Below are positions 9,169-18,698 of a stretch of DNA of 64,000 nucleotides, in pieces (the stretch's first letter is position 1; each line of letters opens with the position of its first letter). This stretch comes from JAAYAE01 sp963678395 (GTDB lineage Bacteria > Bacillota > Negativicutes > Acidaminococcales > Acidaminococcaceae): NCBI GenBank assembly GCA_963678395.1, contig OY782827.1, positions 930,001 through 994,000 on the forward strand. Reading direction: 5' to 3'. The notes under the pieces are model-generated. The model was not told the DNA's origin, searched no databases, and worked only from the letters and a program-made list of their open reading frames with translations. Made by a program: the position numbers and the translations under genes.

Positions 9169-10443
9169 ATGGGCTTTATCGAGAATACATTGAGAGGAAT
9201 TCCTCTACCCAAAATTGTCAAAGTGGAACAAACTTTTGATAATACGCATTTGGAAGATGTAGAAGCCGTTATAAGAACTCAATTAGCTGAGCTTAAAGAA
9301 TATAGAGATATTAAACCAAGGCAGAGTATTGCTATTACTGGGGGGAGCAGGGGAATTAATCAAATTAATGTTGTCACAAAATGCATTTGTGATATGGTTG
9401 AAGCCAAAGGTGCATATCCCTTTATTGTTCCTGCCATGGGCAGTCACGGTGGTGCTACAGCAGAAGGTCAAAAGCATATGTTAGAAGTTTTAGGAATTAC
9501 AGAAGAAACAATGGGAGTTCCAATTAAGGCTACGATTGAGGTAGTAAAAATAGGAACTTTTGGTAATGGACGACCTATCTATATGGATAAATATGCCCAT
9601 TAAGCAGACGGGATAATTTTGTTAAACCGGATTAAGGCCCATACCTCTTTTATGGGTAAATATGAAAGTGGTTTAATGAAAATGATGGCTATTGGTCTTG
9701 GCAAGCAGCATGGGACGGAGAATTATCATCAAACTGGTTTCAAGGAAATGCCAATTATTATTGATAATGTTGGTAAAGAGGTTCTTCGTCTAGAAAAAAT
9801 TCTGTTTGGAGTAGCCTTGCTTGAAAATAGTTTTGGCAAGGTCAACAAAATTGTATGTTTAAGCCCAGAAGTTATTCCGGATCAAGAGGCATTATTGCTT
9901 AAAGAGTCAAAAAAGTATTTAGCCTTGCCATTCTTCAAAAATGTGGATGTAATGATTGTTAAAAAATTTGGAAAGAATATTAGTGGTACAGGTTGCGATT
10001 CTAATGTATCTGGACGTTTTAATAACGAAAATTTTCACAATGATATGCATGTTACTAGATTAGGATTTTTGCAAATATCTAAGATTTCCAGTGGCAATGC
10101 TAATGGAGTAGGGTTGGGAGATTTCATTACTAAAAATTTATACGAAAATATTGATTTAGACCAATTATATCCTAATGCGCTGACTTCTACTGCTGCTGTT
10201 ACTGTCAAAATTCCTATGATGTTACCAACTGAGAGAGATGTTTTTTCGGCAGCCATTAAAACTTCTTGTGTAGAGCGTTTTGAAGAAGTACGTTTAGGAA
10301 TAATAGAAAGTTCAAAAAATTTGCAGACTCTTTATGTCTCGGAAAACATGCTATCTGAAGCTAAAGAAAAAGCTAATGTATGCGATAAAGCATTTCATAT
10401 TCCTTTTGATGCACAGGGAAATTTAACACTAGAATTTCATTAA
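9169..10443 (+). pseudogene. LarA-like (DUF2088) protein, interrupted by an in-frame TAA
   Basis: A 424-codon reading frame is interrupted by TAA at 9601-9603 and then continues in the same frame (ADGIILLNRIKAHTSF). The N-terminal part has the LarA-type fold signatures SIAITGGSRGI and PAMGSHGGATAEGQ, and the C-terminal part resumes with KMMAIGLGKQHG. LarA is the nickel-pincer lactate racemase; many homologues act on other 2-hydroxyacids. Sitting behind hgdB, a role with 2-hydroxyglutarate would be attractive, but that is inference. No good ribosome binding site precedes the second half. An intact larC (nickel insertion) is found at 49836. Confidence 0.8.
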
Positions 10444-10454
10444 AGACGTGTGAA

Positions 10455-10735
10455 GCAGCAGTTATGATTGCAGTGCAAATAGGGCAAATAAGCTTGGCTT
10501 TTATTAACTAAGCTTTAGTATAACTAAGATTATGTTGCCTAAAAAAAGAGGAGATATTTTCATTAAAGTTTTGCAGGCAGGATTAGGGTAGAATCCGGAT
10601 AGAACAATTTTTTTAACCGGTGTTTTCCAAGATAATCCATTTTTAAGGGTTAACAAGAGTTGAGGGTCAGGCCTAAAATAGTTGAAATATAAGCTTAAGA
10701 ACATAGCCAAGGGCTCATTAAAATGAATCAACTTG
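10455..10735 (+). pseudogene. Degenerate thiolase gene relic
   Basis: The DNA aligns by eye with the 5' part of the thiolase gene at 12451. Shared stretches are GTTTTGCAGGCAGG followed by a closely similar ATTAGGGTAGAATCC, then GGTTAACAAG and GTCAGGCCTAAAA. In the thiolase frame it reads roughly KVLQAGLG-stop-NPDRT ... RVNKS-stop-GSGLK-stop. The catalytic Cys region is lost and several stops are present. It covers only about residues 20-110 of a thiolase. It is an old, heavily mutated partial copy lying between the LarA-like gene and the second GltS-like gene. Confidence 0.75.
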
Positions 10736-10896
10736 TTATCTTAATCCTGAGTTTTTATGTCCATTCCACCAAATGTTATTAACTAGAAAAATTAAGGATT
10801 TTAAGATTTTTGTTAATAAATTATAATTATGTGTTTATCTTATTTGTAGGAATAGGATAAACACCAACGGTTGTTAAAAATTTAGGAGGCGTTGAT

Positions 10897-12279
10897 ATGG
10901 CATTTACAGGGGCAAGTATTTGGCAAGTTTTTCTTGAGTTAAGCATTATGACAGCATTATTGGCTATTGGGCAGTTATTAAGAGCAAAAGTGAAGATATT
11001 TCAGCGTTTATTAATACCCTCAGCTCTGATTGCTGGGTTTTTAGCTTTAGCTTTGGGACCTAGAGGCTATGACCTTCTTCCTTTGTCTAAAGCTTTTGGT
11101 ACCTATGCGACTGTTTTTATTGTTGTGGTATTTGCCGCTACGCCTATTGGCGACAAGCCAAGTAAGGAAGCTTTATCAGGATCAGTCATTGGTGGTATGT
11201 TTTTTAATATCACGGGTATTGCTGTATTGCAGTATGCAGTTGGTATGTTAGTTACAGTGTATGGTTTAAGGCATTTTTATCCGGAACTACCGGAACAGTT
11301 TGGGTTGATGATGGCTACTGGGTTTTATGGTGGGCATGGTACAGCTGCTGCCGTAGGTAATGCTTTGGAAAACATGGGCGTTGCCCATATGACGGATTTG
11401 GCTTATACTTGCGCAACTATAGGTATCGTAGGTGGGATTCTATTTGGTATGGGTATAATTAACTGGGGTTCCCGTAAAGGTTATACTCACTATGTTGAAG
11501 ACCCGGCTGATTTACCGATAGAGTTGCGTACTGGGTTAATTCCACCGGAAAAACAAAAATCAGTTGGTAAAGTTACAGTATCTTCTATTTCTATAGACCC
11601 ATTGGCTTTTCATTTAGGCATTGTTTTAATAGCAGCGCTTGGTGGGTACTATGCTACTAGATTGTTTAAGGTATTTTCCGGTATGCTAGGCTATGCAGTA
11701 TCCATTCCGGAATTTTGTACTGCTTTACTAGCAGCGTTTGTTTTGAACTGGTTTTTGAATAAAACAGGGGCTTCAGATTATATTGATCGTAGTACGGTTA
11801 GCCGTATTCAAGGTGCATCAACAGATTTGTTAATGGTATCAGGTATTGGTTCTTTGAACTTGAAGGTTGTATTTGATTATGCAGTTCCCTTGTTGGTAGT
11901 CTGCAGTTTAGGCTTCATAGTAACCTATTGGTGGTTTATTTATGTTGGGGGTAAATCCTCTAGGACTGACTGGTTTGAGAGAAACATGATGTGCTGGGGG
12001 TATGCTACAGGCGTTGCGGCTACTGGTGTATTGTTACAACGGGTGGTTGATCATGATTTGAAATCTCGCGGAATATAAGACAGCGGTATTTCAGATTTAT
12101 TCAATAGACCTCTGATTATAGGACTACAGGTTATTCCACCTATTGTTATGAGTGTTATGCCAATTATGGGTGGCACAGTTTTGACTTGGGGAATTTTTGG
12201 CATAGTTGCTATTATGTGGCTTGTTGCCTACAAGTTTAAATGGTGGGTGCCTTCTCAAAAATTAGTAAAATACAGATAG
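10897..12279 (+). pseudogene. Second GltS-like sodium symporter, in-frame TAA near the end
   Basis: This is a 460-codon frame with TAA at 12076-12078, after residue 393. The same frame continues for another 67 codons (DSGISDLFNRPLIIG ...) to a natural stop at 12277. The upstream part has about ten membrane segments and the GltS-type motif FYGGHGTAAAVG. The lost tail holds the last one or two membrane helices and a basic end (FKWWVPSQKL). It is only distantly similar to the GltS at 4423. An AGGAGG site precedes the ATG. A truncated product might fold, but loss of the last helices usually inactivates such carriers. Confidence 0.82.
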
Positions 12280-12450
12280 ATAATGTTTGTTTAGAGAGCG
12301 CATATGACCTTATCCGAGGGGAATTGTCGTAGGTTAGACAAGAAACTTAGGATAATATTCGCCTTATTTATATTGTAATTTATAGCAGTATGAAAATGCT
12401 GATACTAAAATTTTGTTATATGCGTTTAGAGAGAACAGGGGGATAAAATC

Positions 12451-13632
12451 ATGCGTGAAGTTGTAATTGTGAGTGCAGTAAGGACAGCAGTAGGTAAGTT
12501 TAATGGAGGACTTGCCGGGTTGTCGGCACAACAAATCGGAGCAGTTGTTATTAAAGAGGCTATTAGCAGAGCTAAGATTAGTCCAGCACAAGTGGATGAA
12601 GTTATTTTTGGTAATGTTTTGCAGGCAGGACTAGGACAGAATCCTGCTAGACAGGCAAGCATTTTGGCAGGTGTTCCTGAAGAGGTTCCGTCTTTTACAG
12701 TTAACAAGGTTTGCGGTTCAGGCCTAAAATGCGTTGAACTGGCCGCCCAAGCTATTCGCGCTGGAGATGCAGATATTATCATCGCCGGTGGGATGGAAAG
12801 CATGACCAATGCTCCTTTTGTTACAATCTCGAAAGCAAGATGGGGTCTTCGTATGGGAGATTCTACGCTAACGGATGTGATGATAAAAGACGGTTTGTGG
12901 GACGCTTTTAATGATTACCATATGGGCATCACTTCTGAGAATGTAGCAGAAAAATATGGTGTTACACGTGAAGAGCAAGATCAAGTTGCGTTTGAATCAC
13001 AGACAAAGGCTTGTGCAGCAATAAAAAATGGCTTCTTTAAGGCTGAAATCGTGCCGGTAATAATTAAGACAAAAAAAGGCGAAGTTATTTTTGATACTGA
13101 TGAGTTTCCACGAGAAGACACTACTATTGAGGGGTTAGCAAAATTAAAACCTGCATTTAAAAAAGACGGTACGGTTACGGCTGGTAATGCATCCGGTGTC
13201 AATGATGGCGGAGCAGCGTTAGTGGTGATGTCAGCAGACAAAGCCAAAGAGTTAGGACTTAACGTCATGGCACGTATCGTATCTTATGCATCTACAGGCG
13301 TAGATCCCAAATATATGGGAATAGGGCCTATTTCTGCTTCCCGTAAAGCTTTGGATAAAGCAAACCTGAAAATACAAGATTTGGATCTAATTGAAGCAAA
13401 TGAGGCTTTTGCAGCTCAGTTTGTAGAAGTGGGCAGAGAACTTGAACTTAATAACAATATAGTCAATGTCAATGGTGGAGCTATTGCAATAGGACATCCA
13501 ATCGGAGCAAGCGGTGCTCGCATACTTGTAACTTTGCTTTATGCACTAAAGGCACATAATAAGAAACTGGGACTTGCTACTTTATATATTGGCGGTGGTC
13601 AAGGAACAGCTACGATTGTAGAGAGTATTTGA
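12451..13632 (+). CDS. thl: Acetyl-CoA C-acetyltransferase (thiolase) with catalytic Cys replaced by Tyr
   Basis: This full-length 393-residue thiolase would cleave acetoacetyl-CoA to two acetyl-CoA in the oxidative branch of crotonyl-CoA disproportionation. The nucleophile motif NKVCGSGLK (about residue 88) and the GHPIGASG histidine motif are present. The second catalytic cysteine, normally in TLCIGGG (Cys378 of the Zoogloea enzyme), reads TLYIGGG here: codon 379 is TAT (13585-13587) instead of TGT. That residue acts as the general acid/base, so activity should be lost or severely reduced. Otherwise the gene is intact, with an AGGGGGAT-type site before the ATG. Confidence 0.92.
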   Translation: MREVVIVSAVRTAVGKFNGGLAGLSAQQIGAVVIKEAISRAKISPAQVDEVIFGNVLQAGLGQNPARQASILAGVPEEVPSFTVNKVCGSGLKCVELAAQAIRAGDADIIIAGGMESMTNAPFVTISKARWGLRMGDSTLTDVMIKDGLWDAFNDYHMGITSENVAEKYGVTREEQDQVAFESQTKACAAIKNGFFKAEIVPVIIKTKKGEVIFDTDEFPREDTTIEGLAKLKPAFKKDGTVTAGNASGVNDGGAALVVMSADKAKELGLNVMARIVSYASTGVDPKYMGIGPISASRKALDKANLKIQDLDLIEANEAFAAQFVEVGRELELNNNIVNVNGGAIAIGHPIGASGARILVTLLYALKAHNKKLGLATLYIGGGQGTATIVESI

Positions 13633-13795
13633 TAATAGCAAGTGTTTGCAGAGCAAAAATCAGTTCCCGTCATGGAGAAGACGAGAAAATGCGGCCTTTT
13701 GTGGCATATTATGATACTGCAGAAGATATTATGTAAGTATTGTCTACTATGACAGGAAAATTTTAGAAATGAAAAGCACGTTAGGAGGAAACAAC

Positions 13796-14656
13796 ATGGG
13801 GTTTGCAAAGGTAATGGTTATAGGTGCAGGACAAATGGGCGGTGGTATAGCTCAGGTCATGGCTCAAAGCGGTATTAAGGTGGTTTTGCGTGATATAAAG
13901 CAAAGTTTTGTGGACAAGGGTATCGCTAATATAGGTGTAAGTCTAAGCCGTAGTGTTGCTAAAGGAAAGCTTTCTGAAGAAGAAAAAAATACTATACTAG
14001 AGCGCATTAGCGGAATTGTTGATTTAGACGAAACTAATTGTGACGTTGACCTTGCTATTGAAGCTGCTACTGAAAACATTGCCATTAAGAAAGATATTTT
14101 CAAAACCTTGGATGAACTTTGTCCCGCTAATACTATTTTAGCCAGCAATACTTCATCAGTTTCTATAACAATGCTAGGGGCTTTGACTAAGCGGCCGGAT
14201 AAATTTATCGGTATGCATTTCTTTAATCCTGCACCAATTATGAAACTTGTTGAAGTCACCAAAGGATTAGCTACATCTGATGAGACTTTTTCTGCCATTA
14301 AGGACTTGGCGGAAAACGTAGGGAAGACTCCTGTCAAAGTGAATGATGCTCCTGGCTTTGTGGGTAATAGGATTATGATACCTATGATTAATGAGGCCAT
14401 TTTCACACTAATGGAAGGTGTTGCCAGTGTAGAGGATATTGATAATGTAGCAAAACTAGGATTTGCACACCCTATGGGACCTTTGGCACTGTCAGATCTC
14501 ATTGGCAATGATACAGTTCTTGCTATTATGGAAGTGTTGTACACAGGCTATGGAGACCCTAAATACCGTCCTGCCCAATTGTTGAGAAAAATGGTTGAAG
14601 CAGGTTATTTGGGTCGTAAAACAGGAAAAGGGTTTTACGATTACCCGAAGAAATAA
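13796..14656 (+). CDS. hbd: 3-Hydroxybutyryl-CoA dehydrogenase
   Basis: The 286-residue NAD(P)-dependent dehydrogenase converts 3-hydroxybutyryl-CoA to acetoacetyl-CoA. The N-terminal Rossmann motif is GAGQMGGGIAQV (residues about 9-20). The catalytic region has SNTSS and MHFFNPAPIMKLVEV, and the family signature is DAPGFVGNRI. The C-terminal dimerisation domain ends GRKTGKGFYDYPKK. I chose ATG 13796, which follows TTAGGAGGAAACAAC, over an in-frame ATG 27 bases upstream. Length is typical (280-290). It follows thiolase and appears intact. Confidence 0.95.
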   Translation: MGFAKVMVIGAGQMGGGIAQVMAQSGIKVVLRDIKQSFVDKGIANIGVSLSRSVAKGKLSEEEKNTILERISGIVDLDETNCDVDLAIEAATENIAIKKDIFKTLDELCPANTILASNTSSVSITMLGALTKRPDKFIGMHFFNPAPIMKLVEVTKGLATSDETFSAIKDLAENVGKTPVKVNDAPGFVGNRIMIPMINEAIFTLMEGVASVEDIDNVAKLGFAHPMGPLALSDLIGNDTVLAIMEVLYTGYGDPKYRPAQLLRKMVEAGYLGRKTGKGFYDYPKK

Positions 14657-14699
14657 GAGGTTGAGGCGGTTTTTAATTGCCAAGTTAGGAGTGGCATTC

Positions 14700-15617
14700 A
14701 TGAATGAAGATAAGAGCTTAATTGAGCAAAAGGAACAAGGAAGTAAAAAAGAACTATTTAGCGAAATGCAAGACGATACCCTGGGGAAAAAAATTAAGCA
14801 CATTTTTGCAGTATATTTTAGCCCTACCGGCAGCACTGCCAGAATTGTCACGTATGTAGCAAACATTCTATGTGCCAAACTGGGAACAACTATTGACGTA
14901 ATAGACTATACATTGCCGCGCAATAGAGAAGCAGGCTTAAATTTTTCTAAGAATGATTTAGTGATATGGGGCACGCCTGTTTATGCGGGAAGAATCCCAA
15001 ATAAATTATTATATTATCTACGTTGTGCAAAGGGAAATGGTGCGTTAGTGGTACCTATTGCCGTATTTGGTAATAGAAATTACGATGATTGTCTCTTGGA
15101 GATGCGTAATGAACTAGAAAAAAATAACTTTCATACCATAGCTGGAGCGGCTTTTGTTTCTGAGCATGTATTTTCGGATAAGCTTGCACAAGGTCGTCCT
15201 GACGTAGCGGACAGAGTGGAAATGCAAGGTTTTGCCACAGCACTTGCTGAAAAAATTGGGAGTATGACAACTATTCCTAAACCAATTGAAGTCAGCAACA
15301 CTGATATTGTAGGTGAATACTACACACCTCTAGGCATAGATGGCAAGCCAGCAGTATTTCTAAAAGCCAAGCCTAAAACTGATGAGGCAAAATGTACAAG
15401 GTGTGGGCTATGTGTTTCTGTTTGCCCCATGGATTCGATTAATGAGAATAATCCGCTTGAAATTACCGGTATCTGTATTAAGTGCCAGGCCTGCATAATG
15501 GTTTGTCCTAATAAGGCTAAATATATTGATGATCCGGCCTTTCTTTCTCACAAAGCCATGCTGGAGAAAGAATATACGAAACGAGCAGATAATAAAATAT
15601 TTCTGCCAAAAAGTTAG
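14700..15617 (+). CDS. Flavodoxin/2[4Fe-4S] ferredoxin fusion (EFR1 type)
   Basis: This 305-residue soluble protein has a flavodoxin-like N-terminal half (FMN phosphate loop YFSPTGSTARIV, then IWGTPVYAGRIPN) and a C-terminal ferredoxin domain with two CxxCxxCxxxCP clusters (CTRCGLCVSVCP and CIKCQACIMVCP). The family is often called EFR1 and is thought to shuttle low-potential electrons. Placement between hbd and crotonase suggests a role in ferredoxin reduction linked to Bcd-Etf or to the dehydratase activator; this is inference. The start ATG follows TAGGAG; an upstream in-frame start would overlap hbd. Confidence 0.88.
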   Translation: MNEDKSLIEQKEQGSKKELFSEMQDDTLGKKIKHIFAVYFSPTGSTARIVTYVANILCAKLGTTIDVIDYTLPRNREAGLNFSKNDLVIWGTPVYAGRIPNKLLYYLRCAKGNGALVVPIAVFGNRNYDDCLLEMRNELEKNNFHTIAGAAFVSEHVFSDKLAQGRPDVADRVEMQGFATALAEKIGSMTTIPKPIEVSNTDIVGEYYTPLGIDGKPAVFLKAKPKTDEAKCTRCGLCVSVCPMDSINENNPLEITGICIKCQACIMVCPNKAKYIDDPAFLSHKAMLEKEYTKRADNKIFLPKS

Positions 15618-15854
15618 GTAAGGGAAGCGAAATGAAAATATGGAAGAAGCGCTTAATACAAAAACAATAAGAGCATCGCTTTGGAACACCCAATAAGGGA
15701 TTTTTAGGCTGTCGTATATTAGTAAAATTACTATATGAGACAAAGAAAAGTCCGGAGTCCAAACTGAGTTTAAACCCTATATATTTATAGTCGGGACACT
15801 GTGTTTGGTTACGGTAGTGAGGAAAGTGAGTCCCTGATGGAGGTGAAATATTTT

Positions 15855-16634
15855 ATGAGCTTTGTTAAGCTTGAAATATGCGATGAAATCGCAGTTATAA
15901 CCATTGACAGGCAAAAAGCTTTGAATGCACTTAATAAAGAAGTCCTAAATGACCTGGGAAATGTTCTTAAAAGCATAGACGTGAATCAGGTGCGTGTAGT
16001 TGTTTTAACGGGGGCGGGAAAGAAAGCCTTTGTGGCAGGAGCAGATATAGCTGAGATGCATAAAATGAATTTCATGGAAGGTAAGGAGTTTTCTAAGTAT
16101 GGCAATGGAATATTTAGGCGCATAGAGCTATTAGAGGTACCGGTGATAGCGGCTGTAAACGGTTTCGCTCTTGGTGGTGGTAATGAATTAGCAATGAGCT
16201 GTGATATCAGGATCTGTAGCGAAAATGCTCTCTTTGGTCAACCGGAAACATGTCTTGGCATTATACCAGGGTTTGGGGGAACACAGAGATTGGCTAGAGT
16301 TATAGGTTCTTTGAGCAAGGCCAAAGAACTTATTTATACTGGGAAAACAATAGGGGCGCAAGAGGCTCTGAGCATAGGGCTGGTAAGTGCTGTATACAAA
16401 CAGGAAGACTTACTGGAACGAGCACTTGAAATGGCTAGGAACATTGCAGATAATGCTCCTATAGCAGTGAAACATGCTAAGTATGCTATTAACTATGGAA
16501 GAGAAATGTTTATGAAGGATGCACTAGATATTGAAGCCATAGAATTCGCTTAATGTTTTGAAACAGCTGACCAGGTAGAAGGTATGGATGCCTTTTTGAC
16601 TAAGCGTGCCGATAGAAACTTCATGAATAAATAA
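15855..16634 (+). pseudogene. crt: Crotonase (3-hydroxybutyryl-CoA dehydratase), in-frame TAA
   Basis: This 259-codon crotonase gene would hydrate crotonyl-CoA to 3-hydroxybutyryl-CoA. The oxyanion-hole motif AGADIAEM and both catalytic glutamates (GGGNELAMSC and FGQPETCLGI) are present. TAA at 16551-16553 replaces the codon after AIEFA; family members usually have Leu here, and TTA to TAA is a single change. The frame then continues CFETADQVEGMDAFLTKR to the natural stop at 16632. Loss of the last 26 residues removes the C-terminal helix that packs against the active site. The start at 15855 follows GGAGGTG. Confidence 0.88.
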
Positions 16635-16729
16635 ATAAGCTAGTACGAACAAAGCAAGAGAAAAACTATATAAAAAAAATTAAGAACTTTACAGGCGATG
16701 CAATACTAAAAATAACCGGGAGGCAGATT

Positions 16730-17869
16730 ATGGATTTTACATTGCAGAAAGAATATAAAGTGGCCCAGCAGCTTTTTAAAGATTTCGCAGAAAAAGAAGT
16801 GAAGCCGCTGGCACAGGAAATAGACGAACAACATCGTTTCCCCAGAGAAACAGTGGAGAAGCTGCAAAAGTTCGGCTTCATGGGCATTCCCTTCCCCAAA
16901 GAATACGGGGGACAGGGCTGCGATACCTTGACCTATGCGCTGTGCGTTGAAGAACTGAGCAAGGTGTGCGCTACGACCGGAGTCATAGTGTCTGCCCACA
17001 CGTCTTTGTGCGCGGACCTGCTCTATAAATATGGAACAGAAGAACAAAAACAAAAAGACCTTGTCCCCTTAGCCTCAGGGCAGAAGCTGGGAGCCTTCGG
17101 GCTCACGGAGCCGGGAGCGGGAACAGATGCTTCCGGGCAGCAGACCAAGGCCGTGCAGGACGGGGAGGAGTATGTTCTAAATGGCAGCAAGATATTCATT
17201 ACCAATGCTGGGGAGTCGGAAGTCTACATAGTATTCGCCATGACGGACTCCTCCATAGGAACGAAGGGTATTTCCTGCTTCATCGTAGAAAAAGGCACGC
17301 CGGGCTTCACCTTCGGCACGCCGGAAAAAAAGATGGGCATATGCGGGTCGGCGACCAACGAACTTATCTTCTCAGACTGCCGCGTGCCCAAAGAGAACCT
17401 TGTGAGCAAGGAAGGCAAAGGCTTCGGCATAGCCATGAGCACATTGGACGGCGGACGCATAGGAATTGCGGCGCAGGCCCTTGGCATTGCGGCAGGAGCA
17501 TTGGATCGTTCCTTGGCTTACGTGAAGGAGCGCAAGCAGTTCGGGCGTTCCATAGCAGGGTTTCAAAACACACAGTTCACGCTGGCGGATATGGCGACCG
17601 AGGTAGAAGCGGCACGCTGCCTGGTATATAAGGCGGCGGTAACCAAGGACACCCAGAAAAAATACTCCCTGGAAGCAGCAATGGCTAAGCTGAAAGCCTA
17701 CCGGGTAGCGGAATACGTGACGGACAGGGCAGTGCAGCTGCATGGAGGCTACGGCTACATAAGGGAATATGAAGTAGAGCGCATGATGCGTGACGCCAAG
17801 ATTACTGAAATCTACGAAGGCACCTCCGAGGTAATGAAAATGGTTATCTCCGGCAGCCTGCTGAAATAA
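16730..17869 (+). CDS. bcd: Butyryl-CoA dehydrogenase (acyl-CoA dehydrogenase)
   Basis: This 379-residue FAD-dependent dehydrogenase reduces crotonyl-CoA to butyryl-CoA with EtfAB. Visible are FGLTEPGAGTDASGQQT in the FAD/substrate region, ITNAGESEVYIVFA, the RKQFGRSIAGFQNTQF helix, LHGGYGYIREYEVER, and the catalytic glutamate in ITEIYEGTSEVMK. Length is typical. A GGGAGG site precedes the ATG. Its composition is strikingly unlike its neighbours: positions 17101-17160 contain 41 G or C of 60, against 21 of 60 at 13441-13500 in thl. This suggests recent acquisition or replacement. The gene itself is intact. Confidence 0.95.
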   Translation: MDFTLQKEYKVAQQLFKDFAEKEVKPLAQEIDEQHRFPRETVEKLQKFGFMGIPFPKEYGGQGCDTLTYALCVEELSKVCATTGVIVSAHTSLCADLLYKYGTEEQKQKDLVPLASGQKLGAFGLTEPGAGTDASGQQTKAVQDGEEYVLNGSKIFITNAGESEVYIVFAMTDSSIGTKGISCFIVEKGTPGFTFGTPEKKMGICGSATNELIFSDCRVPKENLVSKEGKGFGIAMSTLDGGRIGIAAQALGIAAGALDRSLAYVKERKQFGRSIAGFQNTQFTLADMATEVEAARCLVYKAAVTKDTQKKYSLEAAMAKLKAYRVAEYVTDRAVQLHGGYGYIREYEVERMMRDAKITEIYEGTSEVMKMVISGSLLK

Positions 17870-17898
17870 AGACTTAGAGAGACCGGAGGGATGAAAGC

Positions 17899-18681
17899 AT
17901 GAAAAACATAGTATGTGTAAAACAGGTACCGGATACCACGGAAGTGCGCCTGGACCCTGTGAAAGGCACGCTTATCCGTGAAGGGGTGCCGAGCATAATG
18001 AACCCGGATGATAAGGCCGGGCTGGAGGCCGCATTACGTATAAAGGATAGTAAAGGGGCAGAAGTCACGGTAATAACCATGGGACCGCCCCAGGCTGCTG
18101 ACGTGCTTAGGGAGTCACTGGCCATGGGAGCCGACGAAGCGGTGCTGGTAACGGACAGGGCGTTTGGAGGAGCAGACACCTGGGCGACTTCCTGCACGCT
18201 TGCCGCAGCCTGCGGCAGACTCGGGTACGACATTATATTTACAGGCCGTCAGGCCATAGACGGAGATACCGCGCAGGTAGGTCCGGAAATGGCTGAGCAC
18301 CTGAATATACCGAACGTGAGCTATGCGGCAGCCATTGAAACCGAGGGAGACCACCTCCTGGTAAAAAGGGAATTCGAAGACCGCTACCATGAAGTAAAAG
18401 TGCAGATGCCCTGCCTCATCACCGCGCTGGCGGAATTGAACGCGCCGCGCTACATGACGCCGGGAGGGATATTCACCGCCTACAGGGAAAAGGAAATAAC
18501 CACCTGGACCAGAGCGGACCTGCCGGTAGAAGACGAAAACATAGGGCTCAAAGGTTCACCCACAAAAGTAGTAAAGTCCTTCCCTAAAACCGTCAAGGCA
18601 GCGGGGATGAAGATTGAAAGAGGCGTTGATGAATCGGTACAGTTCATAATGGACAAATTGAAAGAAAAATACATCCTGTGA
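17899..18681 (+). CDS. etfB: Electron transfer flavoprotein beta subunit
   Basis: The 260-residue EtfB begins MKNIVCVKQVPDTTEVRLDP and has the family signature VKREFEDRYHEVKVQMPCL plus an AMP/FAD-binding region (MGADEAVLVTD, GRQAIDGDTAQVGPEMAEHL). With EtfA and Bcd it forms the butyryl-CoA dehydrogenase/electron-bifurcating complex that couples crotonyl-CoA reduction to ferredoxin reduction (known for the family). It lies 29 bases after bcd behind a GGAGGG site and shares the high G+C composition. Intact. Confidence 0.95.
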   Translation: MKNIVCVKQVPDTTEVRLDPVKGTLIREGVPSIMNPDDKAGLEAALRIKDSKGAEVTVITMGPPQAADVLRESLAMGADEAVLVTDRAFGGADTWATSCTLAAACGRLGYDIIFTGRQAIDGDTAQVGPEMAEHLNIPNVSYAAAIETEGDHLLVKREFEDRYHEVKVQMPCLITALAELNAPRYMTPGGIFTAYREKEITTWTRADLPVEDENIGLKGSPTKVVKSFPKTVKAAGMKIERGVDESVQFIMDKLKEKYIL

Positions 18682-18698
18682 TGGCGAGAAAGTGGTGA

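Noticed and set aside
10504..10731. A 75-residue minus-strand reading frame
   Set aside because: It is the antisense of the decayed thiolase relic and resembles the antisense frame of the intact thiolase, not a gene of its own.
13864..14544. A 226-residue reading frame on the minus strand opposite hbd
   Set aside because: It is an antisense shadow of a conserved dehydrogenase with no recognisable domain.
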